This document shows, piece by piece, positions 1-14,180 of a stretch of DNA of 64,000 nt (its first letter is position 1; the number at the start of each line of letters is the position of its first letter). This DNA is from Patagioenas fasciata. Taxonomy: Eukaryota > Chordata > Aves > Columbiformes > Columbidae. A program made the translations under genes and the position numbers. The notes under the pieces are model-generated. The model searched no databases and was not told the DNA's origin. It saw nothing but the letters and a program-made list of their open reading frames with translations. The DNA lies in assembly GCF_037038585.1 (NCBI RefSeq), contig NC_092526.1, positions 37,151,501 through 37,215,500 of the forward strand, written 5' to 3'.

Positions 1-3000
1 AAACCTTCTCTAAGTCCTCAAAGTGAAAGGTATTAGTGACTCCACTAGCTACATCGCTGGTCCTGATTTTGTGACGTCCCTCAAGCACAGAGATCTGGCC
101 ACGGTGTCTCGCTGCTGCAGTGATCTGGAGACAACAGCCTCCGGGAACACCAGTCGCTGGCGGCTCCCCTGGGGACCCTGATGCATTTCCAGCATCGGTT
201 GCATCATTTGTGGTGCGGGTGCGTGCAGGGATGTGGGCACATGCTTGCCAGCTTTTGTTTGGAAAACAGGGCGGTTTTAGCTATTAATAGTTACAGCCAC
301 CAGAAACTGGAAGCCCTGGGTCCCCTCACAGCTGGGCAAATTCACCCACCAGAGCAAGAGTCACTGTGAGGGTCCGAAGTCCAGTGAAATCCCACCACGG
401 TGCAGGAAGACTAAAAGAATTTTACCTGTTTGCTGCCAGGTAGAAGGTAACCATTGTATAAGTGGAACCTGTAAGCTAGGTCCTTTTTTACATGTTCATG
501 AATCTAGTGATGACAATTTATTTGCAGTTTTCCTACAGAAACACAGACTTTTTCTGGGCATCTAAATGTTAAAGCACACCAAGCAACCTTTGTACCCAGA
601 GTGCCCCCACTGCCCCCGGGAGAGCTGAGCCTCTCTGCCCAAGGACCCTTTCCCGGGCCTTTGAAATGCTCCAGCTAAACAGCATTAGTTCAGGGGAATT
701 TCTTTAGAGGAAAAAACCCCTGTGTACTGGAGCCAGGCGCCACCAGTGTGTGATTAATAGCAAGTGGTGGGGTCTGCACTCGCCAACGGGGAGGGGAGCA
801 GAAATGCTTTTTCACTCCCAAATGTCTTTGGCACAAACCTTGGCAGCTCTTTCTAAGCTTTTCCTGAAAACTAGCTGTCTTGCGGGATTAAAAAATGCTG
901 CGGCATCAACCACTGTTCTTATGGGTGCAGGTGAAATGTGACGTTTCTAGGTTGTTCGAGCCAGAGAGCTCCTGACCATTGCTTTGAGTGGATGCTGATT
1001 TTGACAGCAGGACCACATTCCCCACATCGTCCAGCTACCTGGCCACAAGCCCACCCTTGCGGGTGTCCCCCATGGGAGCTGGGGTCCCTGGGGCCACATC
1101 TGTGCCAACCTACAGCCTCTGCATCCCTGCGGGACATGAGCATCTGGAAAAATGGCCACTGCTGCCAAGGCTGCCGGTGCCCAGAGCTGGCACCGAAGCC
1201 GCGGACACATCCAAATCCTCCCCCATCCCCAGTGAGGCTCTGCAGTGGCAGCAATACCCGCCGGCATCGCAGCGTCCCGAAGCGGTACTCGCACCGGCGG
1301 GATGCATGGCAGCACCCGGGCTTGAATTTTCTCGCTCATGTCTGATGGGCTAATTATTATTGATTGACATTTTTGGAGTTTTTAGGGCACTTTGGGGGTG
1401 AAGAACAGAGTGTGGGAAGAGGAATACGTTGACAACTTTTTCACATAATCCTTTCCAGCCCCCTCATTTTTCAGTCAGCCATGGAACGTGGCCAAATCTC
1501 TGGGATTTTAATGAAATTAAAAGCAAGCAGACCCAAAACCCCCTTGAAAAACACAAGAGCCACAAGTGGCTGTCTCCCTGCTCTCCGGTCCCCGTGCTGC
1601 ATGGCTAGGTGGGGGTGTCCAATGAGGTCTGGTGGTGATGCTGCTCAGGCCCTTACTCCTGGCCCCACACTGGGGCAGCACTTCCAGCCACAAACCCACC
1701 CTGCTGGGGTGCTTGGGTGGCCTCTGGTGTGAGCATCTTTCGCTCCCTCCATCCCTCTCTCCACTGCTTGCCACCATGTCCCATGATAAGGGATATTGAT
1801 ATGACTGTCCATCGCCCACACCAAGAACCGCATGGCATCCTCAGTGCTTTTACAAGTGAGGGAACTGGTGGTTTTGGTCCAGCACCCCTGCGTGCTGAGC
1901 TGTCTTAAGCAACAATTCGAGAGCCACAGCTGCTGGTGTGTACTTATCCGAAGCCCCAAGCGAAACCCCACTGGGAGCTGCATCTCATCACACGCTGTTC
2001 AGGATCCCCAAAGGGCTTCAAGCAGGTTTGTTGCAGGAAAATAAAGGTCTTTGTATTAATAAGTAACAATCTACTACAGCTTAACGGAACCAAAGCAAGC
2101 AATCTGTATTGCATGTGCTATGAAGGGACAGTTAAAGGTGGTTACAAGGTACAAATGACTGTGTACTGGACACATAGGCATTGATATGTGCAACATCTAC
2201 CTTAGCTGCTCTAAATACGTTTGCACAAGTTTAACCATCGCTGCTCTGGTATTGTATTATGCACAATGCAAACTGGTGTACAGTAAATACCTAATTAGCA
2301 AGCTGGATTTTAAACTGGCAATAAATTTTCCTTGGAAACAACAACCCGAACTACTCGCGTGGCTGGGCGGCATCACTGCATCCCCACAGCCGCAGCTGCT
2401 GGCGCTGGGCACCGCAATGTCTCCAAAAGATGCTCCCATTCCACATTAATACTGCCAAGGTACAATCCAGGCACAGCTGGAGCTCTGGCTCCTATGAGAT
2501 ATTCAAATCACAGTCTGCAAACACACACTCTTTGTATTTTTCTCGGGCAGCCTGCTTAGCCTTCAGGCTTCCTGGGTTTTCTATTGACTCTGCCTTTTGA
2601 GTGGGAGTTTTAAGAAAAAAACCCCAGCAGGTTGAAAGCGAAGGAGCTGGCTGTGCTGACTAACCATTTTGATTTAAGGTGAATGTGGGAAATACCAAGC
2701 AGAGAAGCGAAGCCTCCGCTTTGTGAGCAGCACATCGGCAGCCAGCAGCAGCATGTGCTTAAAATGAATCCTGGTACCTGCCGCCCTCAGTTTAAGATTA
2801 TTAATGTTACTTAACATAAACAAAACTGGATGGGAGGATTCTCCCCTGGCACGGATTAGTGAGTCAGGAGAAAAACTAAAATCAGCAGAAATCCTCTTAG
2901 TCATTTTTATCAGGCGTAGATTTTCACATTTGAATGTCAGCTGCCAGTTTGCATGGATAATCTCAGATTAGCTTTAGTCCATGGCTTTTGTTTTTTGTTT

Positions 3001-6000
3001 GTTTCCCCCCCTCCTGAATAAGTGCACTTTTGCAGTGACAAAGAAGACAAACAATTATTTATCAGAATGTCTGTGACATCTAAATAACAATGATAAAAAC
3101 GTCCATCTAAAAACGAGCAGCTCCGTGCTTTTGTTTCCCCCCTCCTCACTATGCATTATTCATAGTAGAGAACAGGACCCAATGTGTATGCTCCCTGTGC
3201 AATTACCAGGAGAACATATTCAAAGACATATGCTAGTGCCTCTTAGTGAAAGGAGATGTGCAAGTAACCCATTATTTACTAGGCGCTGTTATAAAATCTG
3301 CAAGTTTGACTCCAAGGTTGGAGTTTAATTGACTCCCCCTGGTAGCTCTTGTCATCCACCTAATTCAAGCCATGCAAAAGCATGGTGGTTGTTTTGTGTG
3401 TGTATACAATACACTGGCTGCTTTGGCACACGCTGGTGTTAAAAATGTGGTTTGCATCGGTTGGCCTTTTTTGTAGCAAGAACGGCTGAATGACAGGGCA
3501 TCTGAGAAGTGTGTAAAACTTCAGTGGTGCGCTCAGAGCAAATCATCACTGAGGTCGTCCATGTTATCACCACAGCTGCCTTGGGCCCTGCTCCTCCCGA
3601 GCACAGAAGCCCCCAAAAGGATCATCTGCTCAGCTTATTGCCTTCTTGATCCAATAAGTATATTTCCTGTAAGAAAACCCTTCTGTGGGATTTCCTTAAA
3701 TCAGCCTCCCCAAATTCACCTCTGCAAACTTCCTTCCTCTTCCTCGGGCACCAGTTCTCTCTGCATGCCATAAGCTGCAAGGATCTCTGCACTGATTCCT
3801 TTCCATACCCCCTTCCCAGGCAGGCAGTAACCTCTGTGCACATGGTGGTAATTTCCCTCCAGTCACCCAGACCAGCCCACTTCTTTTTCTCCTCGAAGCA
3901 TGTCCCCCAGAGATGCATGCCCCTTTAGAAATGATGTACTGATGGGTGCTGGCCACCAAAAGCACCAGAGAATGGTGCTTTCCTCCATCTCCTTTCACAG
4001 TCAAGATGAAGAAATCAGAGGTTATTTATTTTTAGCAGAGGTGTTTGATTTTGGTGGTGCTGCCTGTCACTGCTGCACCTCATTGTGTTTTATCCGCCGC
4101 GCTTCTCCCTTTTGCCTCCCATTCAGCTTTGCACCGAATGGTGTTTCCCCTGGGCTGCCATCTGTCAGGAGATTCATCCTGTGGCAATGCAGAAACCTGT
4201 TAGCCCATGGCACCTGGCTCTCCCCAGGCAGGACCCTGCAAAAAAGCAGCAGCAGATGTGCCGAGGATGCGCAGGTGTGGAAACATGGCATCTCTTTCCT
4301 TTTAAAGCAAGAATATCCCCAAAAAAGGAAGGTCAACAGTTAACCAAGTTTTGGGATAACAGTATCATACTGTTCCTTAGCCAGTTAAATAGTATGCATG
4401 GAAGCGCTCATCCTAATTTTGAATTAGAACAAATTCAATTAAATAGGTGTGTTTTGAAGAACTCGTGTTAAATACACACACTTTTTTAAAAGCAGCCTTG
4501 CTCTCTGCAGTGCTTTAGGACGTAAAGCATCACTTCCAGCTTGCCTAGACGAGGAGGAGCAACAGAAGCGGCAATCTGGTGTGCTTTCCACGCGAATCCT
4601 TAATGTAGACATGCTGCAGCACCGCAAAAGGGAATTGACTTAACTGCAATTGAAGCAAGGCCTTAAGTGCTTTGTTGAACAGCAGCCGAGCTCTTTGGTA
4701 ATGAACAACAGTGACAAAAAGAATTCAAGAAGCAAGCCGTGGTAGCCTGATGTAGTTGCAGTGAAGTAGCTGTTCCGATGGTTGCTGGCGTGTGAGATGA
4801 CACGTGAATGCAAGCTATCTCCGCATGTTGCTGCAGTCTTTCACCAGAGGCTAGTTTAAAAACCTTGAAGACCTGGCAATTAAGGAGACCTCTAATTGAA
4901 ACAGAACAACAGTAGCATTTTAATTGCCATGCAGCTCCCCTCCAGAGCATCATGGTCTAGCAGAAATCCGAGGTTTCTACATGCAGGTTTTTAAAATCAC
5001 ACAGAAACCATGGCACACGTGTGCTTTGCCTCCAGAGTGGTTTGCATCAGAGGGGAAGGGATTAGTTACTCCACAACGCCAAGGCCGCACATGGGGGTAG
5101 AAAATCCACGCTGCTTCAATGGGTGACACTTGCCCTAGAAACTGTAGTGTTGGAGGAGAGAGAAACGAGATTCTGCAAGCACTGGGCAGTTTAAAATGCA
5201 TTAGAATTGAGCCTCCTTAAAACAAACCTTTGGCTGCTAACAATTAGCAGCTGGACAGGGACAGGGAAAATGAGAGTTGTGTAAACCGGGATGGTGCCAT
5301 TCTGATGTGCCTTATGGAGGTGCTGCAGAAGTTCAAGTTGCATCAAAGAAACACAGAGAACTGGAGGTCGGGATGTTCCTTCCCATTACCTGGCTTACCG
5401 TTTGGTTTGGTGGTGCTGACACAGAGCTCTTCAAGGAGACGTTCATTCCTCCTATAGCTGGGAAGAGAAACGCTGCAGCTATCACTTAGAATGATAATAA
5501 ATGGGATTACAGCAACAATCTCAGCCCAGCACAGTGTAACTATAACACTGCGTGATGTGGACCCTTTGGGGAAGGAGGGAGATGCTGGAGGCACTGGGAC
5601 TGGTGCCAGTGTCCCCTGTGGTGGGTGCCAGAGCTTGCATTGGGCAGGAGCTCCTGGCAAATATATCTTGTAATATATTAATACAGTTTCATAGTTGCTT
5701 TCATCTCTGAGAGCCTCAAGACATGCCACAGCAGATAATCCTGTTGATTAGCCAAATCAAAGCTTTGTGGGCAAAAATTGCCGACTATTGAGGGAGCTGT
5801 GCGATATGAAATCAATGTATTGAAAGAGCACTCTCAACAGCGAGCACTGCTGATTCACACCCCCCTCTTCTCCGCATTTCAAGGTAAGCGGCATTCAAAG
5901 AAATGTCATGGTGTTGTTTGCCATTGCTAATTAACTGCTGGTCCTGGGCTGGACGGCACTCGAGACAGAAAAATCACCATCCCTTCAACAGGGAGATGAG

Positions 6001-6280
6001 GACCAATGTACAGGGTGAAAACTAAGGCCAGGAGAAAAAGTTTCTGCTGTATCATCTGTGCAAGACACCAATCCTGGACTGAAGCCACGAATACATTTTG
6101 GAACAAGCCTGCGAAAAATGGTGAGTGAGTGCCTGGCACAAAGGGGAGAAGAAACACAGAACAATGAATGGAGAATAAAGATCTTTACCCAAAAGCCATA
6201 TCTGGAATCTCAGTCTAAAAGCAGGTGAAGCCAAACCCCTTGGTGGGAACATGGGATTCACCCCTTAGTTTCACAGAAGA
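1..6280. other. Upstream intergenic DNA, no gene recognised
   Basis: Short open frames only. A GC-rich stop-poor patch at about 940-1,350 is open on both strands without any recognisable product. AT-rich unique stretches at 2,160-2,345 and 2,640-2,960 could be regulatory. I see no splice-site-flanked coding segment, tRNA or other RNA gene. Confidence 0.7.
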
Positions 6281-6841
6281 TAGTAATAGGTTGAGAGAGG
6301 TTGCCCTGCCCCTCTACTCTGCCCTGGTGAGACCACATCTGGAATATTGTGTCCAGTTGTGGCCCCTCAGTTCCAGAAGGACAGGGAACTGCTGGAGAGA
6401 GTCCAGTGCAGGGCAACAAAGATGCTGAAGGGAGTGGAGCATCTCCCATGTGAGGAAAGGCTGAGGGAGCTGGGGCTCTGGAGCCTGGAGGAGACTGAGG
6501 GGTGACCTCATTAATATTTACAGATACATAAAGGGTGAGTGTCAGGAGGATGGAGCCAGGCTCTTCTTGGTGACAACCAATGGTAAGACAAAGGGCAATG
6601 GGTACAAACTGGAACACAAGAGGTTCCATTTAAATTTGATAAGAAGCTTCTTCTCAGTGAGGGTGCCAGAGCCTGGCCCAGGCTGCCCAGGGAGGTTGTG
6701 GAGTCTCCTTCTCTGCAGACATTCAAACCCGCCTGGACACCTTCCTGTGGAACCTCATCTGGGTGTTCCTGCTCCATGGGGGGATTGGACTGGATGAGCT
6801 TTTGAGGTCCCTTCCAACCCCTGACATTCTGTGATTCTGTG
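6281..6841 (+). mobile_element. CR1 LINE fragment (5'-truncated, broken ORF2 end)
   Basis: Plus-strand CR1 copy of about 560 bp. Its translation shows the conserved C-terminal ORF2 segment ([15 protein letters not shown]..., RTGNCWRE in a shifted frame). It ends in CCTGACATTCTGTGATTCTGTG, the typical CR1 3' tail. Internal frameshifts and a deletion near 6,487 break the reading frame, so it is a dead 5'-truncated insertion. It lies about 25.8 kb upstream of the KLF7 start. Confidence 0.93.
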
Positions 6842-9800
6842 AAATCCCTATGTTAGGTGCTCCTGTTTGCAGTTGGTTTCTGCTGTGCATTTCAAAAGTA
6901 GGTCTTGGTCCTCCTTGAGGGGAAGCAGCTGGAGGTGCTGGGGGGAGCAGGGCCCCTCAGGGTCCCCCATACATTCCCCCCTTTGCAGCGCCCATGGGGG
7001 CACCACCAGCACCCTTGTTTTCATCCCTCCAGCCCCAATGGCACCATGGCAGCCCAATACTCTACCATGGGAAGGACCTATTAGATAATTGACTGTATCC
7101 CCTGCCAAGGCAGGAGGTAATCTCCTGACAGAGGCTGTAACAGATATTAAACATACATCTCTTGATCTCAGCAAAAAAAAAAAAAAGGTCACTGGAGTAA
7201 TTTTTTTTAACCCACTAAGTAAAAGCTTTCTAGCTAATATTAATAGGTTTTATCTGATGAAAATGGTCCATTCATCAGGGAAGGGCTTTTCTTTTTTTCT
7301 CTCCCATTAAACTTTCGAAGAAATGTTTTAATTTTTTTAAGCTGTCATTGATTTTTTTGTGAGCAAAAATGGACATGTTCAAGTAGAAAAAAAAATCCAT
7401 TTCATTGTAAACCAATTTTCATCCAGGAAAACATTTCAACATAGAATTTCCAATTTGGTCTCGTCACATCCTCCTTGTCCCGCTGTTACATGGGTCAAAA
7501 CGTTACTGGAGATTGATAAAAGTGCAAAAATGTGAGATTGTTTTAGCAGTAATTGGATCTTTTGATTGTTTGTTTCCAGACAGTTTTGTCTTGCTGCTTT
7601 ACTCTTTTTACATCAGCCAACAGACTAATGCCCTCAGGTAGTTGCATGTTGGTGCCAAGCCCATCATGGGGAGATTTGTCCCTCTCCTTCTTCCCATTTC
7701 TAAACAACCTCTTCAACCATATGGAGTAAGACCCGTACTCAGGTGAGCAGGCACCAGCACTACCACCATGGGTGATTCGAGCCCGGATAACATCACCCAC
7801 CAGGCTTTTGGGTATTGCAATGGCCCCTTGGTGTTGGTAGATATATCAGCACTGCACTTTTTAGCCCTGTGTGCCCTGTAGCCTCATTAGTCCCAAATTC
7901 TGTACAGCCAGCTCCATGAATGAGCCAGCCTCCTGCAGCCAGAGCTTCTCGCTAACAGCTCGATGTCTCTGCCTCCAGCCTCGGATGTGTTTTCCAGTTG
8001 TCTCCATTCGGTATCAACTGAAGGAAAAGAGGGAAAAGGTGAAAAGCAAGGAAACAGGCTCCTGCATTGTTCATCTCCAAAGGAGGGAAGGAAGCTGCTG
8101 CTACAGCCCTCAGGGGCACCGTCTGCCGTGAGTCAGCAACCAGCCAGATTTACTGCCGATTGATTAAATTAACATTTGTTATAAGCCAGGGAAGGGAGGA
8201 AGGGGGAGAGAAATCCTCTTCAAGGCTCTTGAATTATTTATGCCCTGGAAGCCTTCACACCATGCTTGGGGCAGGCAGCAGTGACACAAGCTGCAAGTCC
8301 CCGTGCATGGGGACAAGCAGGTCCTCCTGTCCCCCGAAAATCACAGCAACACAGGGTGGTACAGGGTGTGCAAGATGCACTGCTGCACAGGGCATTTTGC
8401 TCCTGTGATTTTGGCTATGAGCTCTGTTTTCCCAATAACAGCATGACGAATGGAAGTGAAGCGCTGCTGTATTTTTAATGCCCTCCACTAAGTCTTCACT
8501 GACTGGTGCATGAGCAAGGACAGGTTTGTGTGAGCAGGGGTGGGCAGGGAACCAGGAATGGGAAAAAAATACAAGCTGAATTCCCACCAGTTCAATGCAA
8601 GTTTTTTTTTTCCAGTAATGAATCTGGATGGAGTCAGCTGGATGCTCCTAGATCTCAGCAAAGCCTGCCTCCATGTCCAGCATATGCGACATGAGGTGCT
8701 AAATTCGGGACTGGGCTCGTGTCACTCAGCAGGGGCTTTCTGGGCTTGGCATGTCCCTGGTGAATAGGTGGAGAAAATGTGGTGGCACTGCTGAGAGATG
8801 TGTTACATGGGCAACCCCTGAGTGGGCTGGACCTGCCAGGAGAAAACATCCATGCAAGGCTGGGTGCACAAGCCGCCAAGCAGCAAGGAGCAGGGGCTGC
8901 AGGTCTTTCGTTCTCATGGCTCATGTTGGGTTTCAGAGCCAGCCAGCTCCCACACCAGAGCATCGCCCTGACCGCAGTGGCCATCTATTTGCAGAGCTGG
9001 CAGCCAGCCTGAGCGAGAAATAAGGCAACTCTTCCCTTTCTCCTACAGACTGATGTCCTCCGTGCAAACACCATCAGGATGTGTTGCCTTTCTGCTGGCT
9101 GACCTGCTGTATGGGGAGGATGCCATGAGCCCCTCATTCCCCTGCAGCGTGACAGATGAGAAGCGTGCTCCCCACAGGGATGGGGACACATGGAGGGGAC
9201 ACAGGGGAGCAGAAGAAGGAAAGGAAGAGCCACCGAGGTGCAGAGGCAGCAGCGGGGGTGGCCCTGGGAGCAGTGCCACCCCTTGTCCTCACCAAGCCTT
9301 CCCAAAGCCCAGTCCCTTTGCAGGGTCTCACCCCACAGCCCATGCTGGCATGTGGGAGCTCCCTGGCCCCCCATAGCCCTGTACAGCACCCCCCAGGCCA
9401 CCACACAGCTCCCTGGCATCACGGCTGGGCCATGCAGCAGGGCAGGCAGTACGCCTGTGCTGGAGAATAAATTTAGGTATTTAAACTCCTCGTTACAGTC
9501 AGCCATCAAATATTCATAGTAACAGATAAACGAGGAGAGGAGGGGCAAGCCTATTGCACAAGGGCTGAAAAGGGAAATAACATTTTACAACCAGCCAATT
9601 AAGTTATAAATCTGGAGACATCCAGGATTTATTTTACATGTTTTCTGGATGTAAGCACACTGCAGTTGCTGGGGGAAGCCTCAGCTGCGAGCGAGAGGAG
9701 GTGGTGTGTGGTTTGTACAGCCCTGGGACAGGAGTTGGGGAGGGGCAGTAAGATGAGAAGAAGAGGAGCCCAGTCCTGGGGGTATGAGCAGAAGTCAGAG

Positions 9801-11622
9801 AGGTAATCAAGGAAAGACCTCCCTGCACAGGCTGTGAGGGAATATGGGGGTGCATGGCAGCAGGGGGTGGCAGCAGGGCTGATGCCCAGCAAGCTGGGGT
9901 GCCAGGCAGGTCTCTCCCCTCTTGCTGCCCAGCTTCATCCAACCTGCAGGACACTATAGTCCTACCTGCTAGGATTTATGGTGAGGCTCTGTTTGCTACT
10001 GCAGCACAAGATGAAGAAGGCAGCAAAAGCTGACAGGTGGGCTGAAGCCACTGAGCCCTTTCCTACAGGTGCCCAAAGGGCCCTTGCCCAAGGACTGTTT
10101 CCTACCACTGTCAGACAAAGTGTCTCTCCCTCCAACTCCTGCTGTGAGAAACGGCCCTGCTGTTCTGGTTTGCAGCGGTATGGCTTGAAATACTGCAGGG
10201 GAAAAGCCACGTCCTTGACATGAAGAAATGAGACATGGCACCAGGGTGGGACTGCATTTTCTGGCACCAGCTGGAGGATGCCCAGGCAGCCCCTCTGGTC
10301 CCAACTGCACAGCAGGGGTGGTTTGGGTTCCCCTTGGCTTCTGAGCAGCTGCTCAGCCTGAGCACAACCTCCAGCACATGGAGAGACACCGGCAAGGAGC
10401 TGCTTCAGCAGATTTTCAGCTATCAGAGAGACAACGGCGTGCAGAGGGAGCTGCCTGCTGTCTGCTGCAGAGTGCCCAGCAGGTACACAGCAGCCCCAGA
10501 GGGTGATCAGCAGATTTCCCCCATCACTGATAGGAAAAGGGGTGGGAAGGCTGTTCTCTGGCTGCACACTCCTTCCACAAAACCCTCTCCCCATCCCCAC
10601 TTTCTCCTGGTGGCTGTGTCTGCTGTGGGGGCACCAGACGGTGCAGGAGCCCCACAGCGAGAGGGGAACTTTGCAAAGCTTATTTCTGTGCAAGGATTTT
10701 CCCTCAGCCAAGCCAGGACTTTCCTAACCCCCAAAGGCCCAAAGGCACTGTAAAGGTCAGGGTATATCTCAGCAGCGCAACGCATCCGGCACGACGAGCG
10801 GATGCCTGGACCGCTCTCCCAGCAGACAGTGCAGATTCCCGGACAATACTGTGTCGTGAAGCTCCAGGTTTTCTGTGTCCCAGGGAGAAGAGCCGGCAGG
10901 GACGGTCGGAGGCATGCCAAGGGGAGTTCAGTCACTGATGAAGTTTCCAGTCATATTCTATTTTAATGTTGAGATCCTCCATTTGTTCAGTTCTTAAAGG
11001 TGACCCACAAAGGAAAGTACAATTTGGGCTCATGCCCAGTGTTCCCTTCCCTGTGCTGAATAAAAAGACCTGGAAGTAGGTATTTTTATAAAGCTACTTT
11101 TTAGCACTAGAGTTGTGGATCCTTGCTTTACCTGAAGACTCTGGGGAGACAAAAGGACTCACAAACAGTTTGGTTACAAAAAAGGTAACAATGTGAGCTG
11201 AGCTGCTGAGAGGTGACCAGAGCAGGCTGTTTGCTGTCCGGTGTTTCTGTTTGTTTTTGTTATTAACATCACTTAATTTCAATGACCAACTGACAGTTTG
11301 GATAAAAAGCCCTTGTTAAAGCCTCAGCATCCTTCCCCCTGCACAGCCTTCACCTCCTGGTACACTTTCCATGGCCTCATCCCCTATCTGCTTCAGCAAA
11401 ACATATCGACTATCACTTCCATCAGCTAAAACAGCAAACAGGAAAAATCTTTAATAGCTTTTCCCCTCCAGGACTTTCATCATACGGAAAAGATACCTAC
11501 GAGACAGCAACCCAAATAAGAAAAACCCAGTCCCAGGCCTCAGGAGCCACTAGAGCTGCATGGGGTACTCTGCTCTTCCAGAAGCTGCAGAGATTCACTG
11601 CCAGTGGGGCTGACACCACTCT
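6842..11622. other. Intergenic DNA with GC-rich stop-poor stretch
   Basis: From about 8,250 to 10,940 the sequence is GC-rich and several frames on both strands stay open for 100-250 codons (longest 249 codons on minus, 9,962-10,711). None has a recognisable domain, and overlapping frames on both strands are equally open, which indicates composition rather than coding. The segment 9,455-9,640 is AT-rich and unique-looking. Nothing else is recognised. Confidence 0.65.
7173..7186. repeat. Poly-A tract (A14)
   Basis: Simple homopolymer in intergenic sequence, about 330 bp after the end of the CR1 copy and not part of it. Confidence 0.9.
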
Positions 11623-12410
11623 TCACAGAATCACAGAATGTCAGGGATTGGAAAGGACCTCGAAAGCTCATCCAGTCCAATCCCCCCACCAGAGCAGGAA
11701 CACCCAGATGAGGTTCCACAGGAAGGTGTCCAGGCGGGTTTGAATGTCTGCAGAGAAGGAGACTCCACAACCTCCCTGGGCAGCCTGGGCCAGGCCCTGG
11801 CACCCTCACTGAGAAGAAGTTTCTTCTCAAATTTAAATGGAACATCCTGTGTTCCAGTTTGTACCCATTACCCCTTGCCCTATCGTTGATTGTCACTGAG
11901 AAGAGCCTGGCTTCATCATCCTGACACTCACCCTTTACATATTTATAACCATGAATGAGCTCACCCCTCAGTCTCTTCTTCTCCAGGCTCCAGAGCCCCA
12001 GCTCCCTCAGCCTTTCCTCACACGGGAGATGCTCCACTCCCTTCAGCATCTTTGTTGCCCTGCGCTGGACTCTCTCCAGCAGTTCCCTGTCCTTCTGGAA
12101 CTGAGGGGCCACAACTGGACACAATATTCCAGATGTGGTCTCACCAGGGCAGAGTAGAGGGGCAGGAGAACCTCTCTGACCTACTGACCACCCCCTTCTA
12201 ACCCATCCCAGGTACCATTGGCCTTCCTGGCCACAAGAGCCCAGTGCTGGCTCATGGTCATCCTGCTGTCCACCAGGACCCCCAGGTCCCTTTCCCCTAC
12301 ACTGCTCTCTAATAGGTCATTCCCCGGCTTATACTGGAACCTGGGGTTGTCCCTGCCCAGATGCAATGCTCTACACTTGTTATATTTCATTAAATTTTTC
12401 CCCGCCCACG
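11623..12410 (-). mobile_element. CR1 LINE fragment, longest copy in the window
   Basis: Minus-strand CR1 of about 790 bp; its 3' tail is at 11,623 (TCACAGAATCACAGAATG when read on plus). The ORF2 C-terminal part survives as two pieces in different frames. The upstream piece includes NLMKYNKCRALHLGR and [14 protein letters not shown] (about 12,184-12,400). The downstream piece includes [16 protein letters not shown] and [19 protein letters not shown] (about 11,640-12,124). A frameshift near 12,150-12,190 separates them. This is the tail of the reverse transcriptase ORF, so it encodes no complete enzyme. Confidence 0.93.
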
Positions 12411-13998
12411 CATTTTTCCCTTTTCCATGCATCAAGGTTTTCTTTGTGATGCCCTCACATTTTCCAGCCCTTGCTGCTTGGCCATGGCTACTGCCAGCCC
12501 CTCCGTGCTGGCAGGTGTGAGCGGGCAGCAGCGCAGGGCTGGGGACGCTGCTGTGGCTCTGCCTCTGCTGAGTCACACACACTGGATGCTCCTGCAAATC
12601 CCTCTGTTTCCTGTGCCGCTGGAAAGGTACCAAGAGCATTAGCATCGCGAGCCCAATCTCTGCAAAATAAGACCGGCTGATCCTTGCAGTAGCTCCTGTT
12701 ACAGCCCATGGCTCCCTTCCCTGTGTCCTCCAACAACCCATCTCGCCTGGGTCAGGCAGCCTCCCTTCAGTGTGTGCTGCGTGCCTGATGTTCAAAGAAA
12801 TATCCTTGGGTCTTCTCCAAAAAAATCCTCCAGGCCTGGTAAGATGCTGCCATAGCTTGTTTACAGCCTGTTCTTCCTCCTCCTATGCTCCTGTCCTCCA
12901 GCAAGTACTGATGGTTCCTGCCTATTTGTCCCACTCCCATGGCACTACCCAGCCACAGACAACACTATGTCCGTGAAAGGACCAGACAGATGCCAAAGTG
13001 TCCTTCAGCAACACCAGAGACCCAGATATTGGCCTTCTGTTGACACTTGCAAGCACAGGGGAGGCAAAGGGACTGGCCTGTCCTGTGCCCTGGGTAGCTC
13101 ATAACCCACGATCTGCCCTTCTCTTCAACCACAGGCAAGTGATTTATGGTCCCCGTGTCTTCATTCCCTTCCCTGGGACCCGAATGCATATCCATCCCTC
13201 TCCAGGCTGCTATGACTATGGCTGTGTTTAAAGCCTGAGGTTCATGAACACTATGGCAACAGGGCCATACAAATACTTAAGGCTGAGCCACCCTTTGTTT
13301 GGGGTTTCTGGAGCTCTGGTGTGAGTGATGAGCTCTCACCAGACCAAAATCATCTTGAGCAGGCTCTGCCTGGGCCAGGCTCCTCTTGACGTCAGTAGGA
13401 TTTGGACTGGGGCCCATCTTTCAGAGGCAAAGCCAAAGCTACTTTTAAACCACGCTGTTTGTGCTGACAGCGGTGAGTGGGGTGAAGGTCCACAGCATCC
13501 CTGGCTGGGTCCTCAAAGGATGGAGCTCGACTGAACCCCCTTGCTTTAGCTGACCAGCCCCATCCAGCAGTGATTAACTGCTGTGACCATCACTTTTCCC
13601 CCAGGACTCCTGGCATGGGGCAGCAGACCCTGCATGCTCCCTGGTCCAAGAGCCTCAATGGTTGCTTGGGAAGATGGGGCTTCCTCTGCACAGCTCCTTA
13701 AGCATCACCCATCATGCCTCCACATCTTCCTTTCCAGCAAGGTTTTCTGAAGGGACAAGGTTACTGCCACCAGGATCTGCTGACACCTGGGGACTCAGGG
13801 TGCCTGAGAGGCCACAGGACCAGCTCCAGTTGGCATTTGCACTGTGGAAAACACCAACGAGACCAACCACAAGACCCTGTGATCCCAAAGACGTCTCAAT
13901 ACTGCAAATGCCAAATAACCAGCAGTGCAGGCTGTCCCAGGGAGCCTCCCCTTACTGTTGGGCATGTAAGTGTGTCCCTCCCAGCCTGAGTCGCAAAA
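12411..13998. other. Intergenic DNA between CR1 copies
   Basis: No recognisable coding or RNA gene. A perfect CRE palindrome at 13,387 is the only distinct motif I noted. Confidence 0.65.
13387..13394. promoter_or_regulatory. Full palindromic CRE (TGACGTCA)
   Basis: Exact cAMP-response element 19 kb upstream of KLF7, in non-CpG-island DNA. An 8-mer is expected about once per 65 kb by chance (less often given CpG depletion), so it is only a motif match. Confidence 0.25.
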
Positions 13999-14180
13999 TC
14001 ACAGAATCACAGAATGTCAGGGATTGGAAGGGACCTCAAAAGCTCATCCAGTCCAATCCCCCAACCAGAGCAGGAACACCCAGATGAGCTTACTCAGGAA
14101 GGTGTCCAGGCGGGTTTGAATGTCTGCAGAGAAGGAGACCTCACAACCCCCCTGGGCAGCCTGTTACCCTCACTGAGAAG
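13999..14180 (-). mobile_element. CR1 LINE fragment, first of a tandem pair
   Basis: Minus-strand CR1 3' end of about 180 bp, beginning TCACAGAATCACAGAATG on the plus strand. It is closely similar to the copies at 11.6 and 25.6 kb, but its 5' truncation stops abruptly at CACTGAGAAG, where a second CR1 begins. Confidence 0.9.

Noticed and set aside
8985..9548. 187-codon minus-strand open frame
   Set aside because: Same GC-rich stop-poor tract; Cys/Pro/His-rich composition with no family resemblance and several competing frames.
9962..10711. 249-codon minus-strand open frame, the longest in the upstream flank outside known elements
   Set aside because: The region is GC-rich and stop-poor on both strands (a 172-codon plus frame and a 142-codon minus frame overlap it). 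No domain or splice-site logic is seen, so composition explains it.
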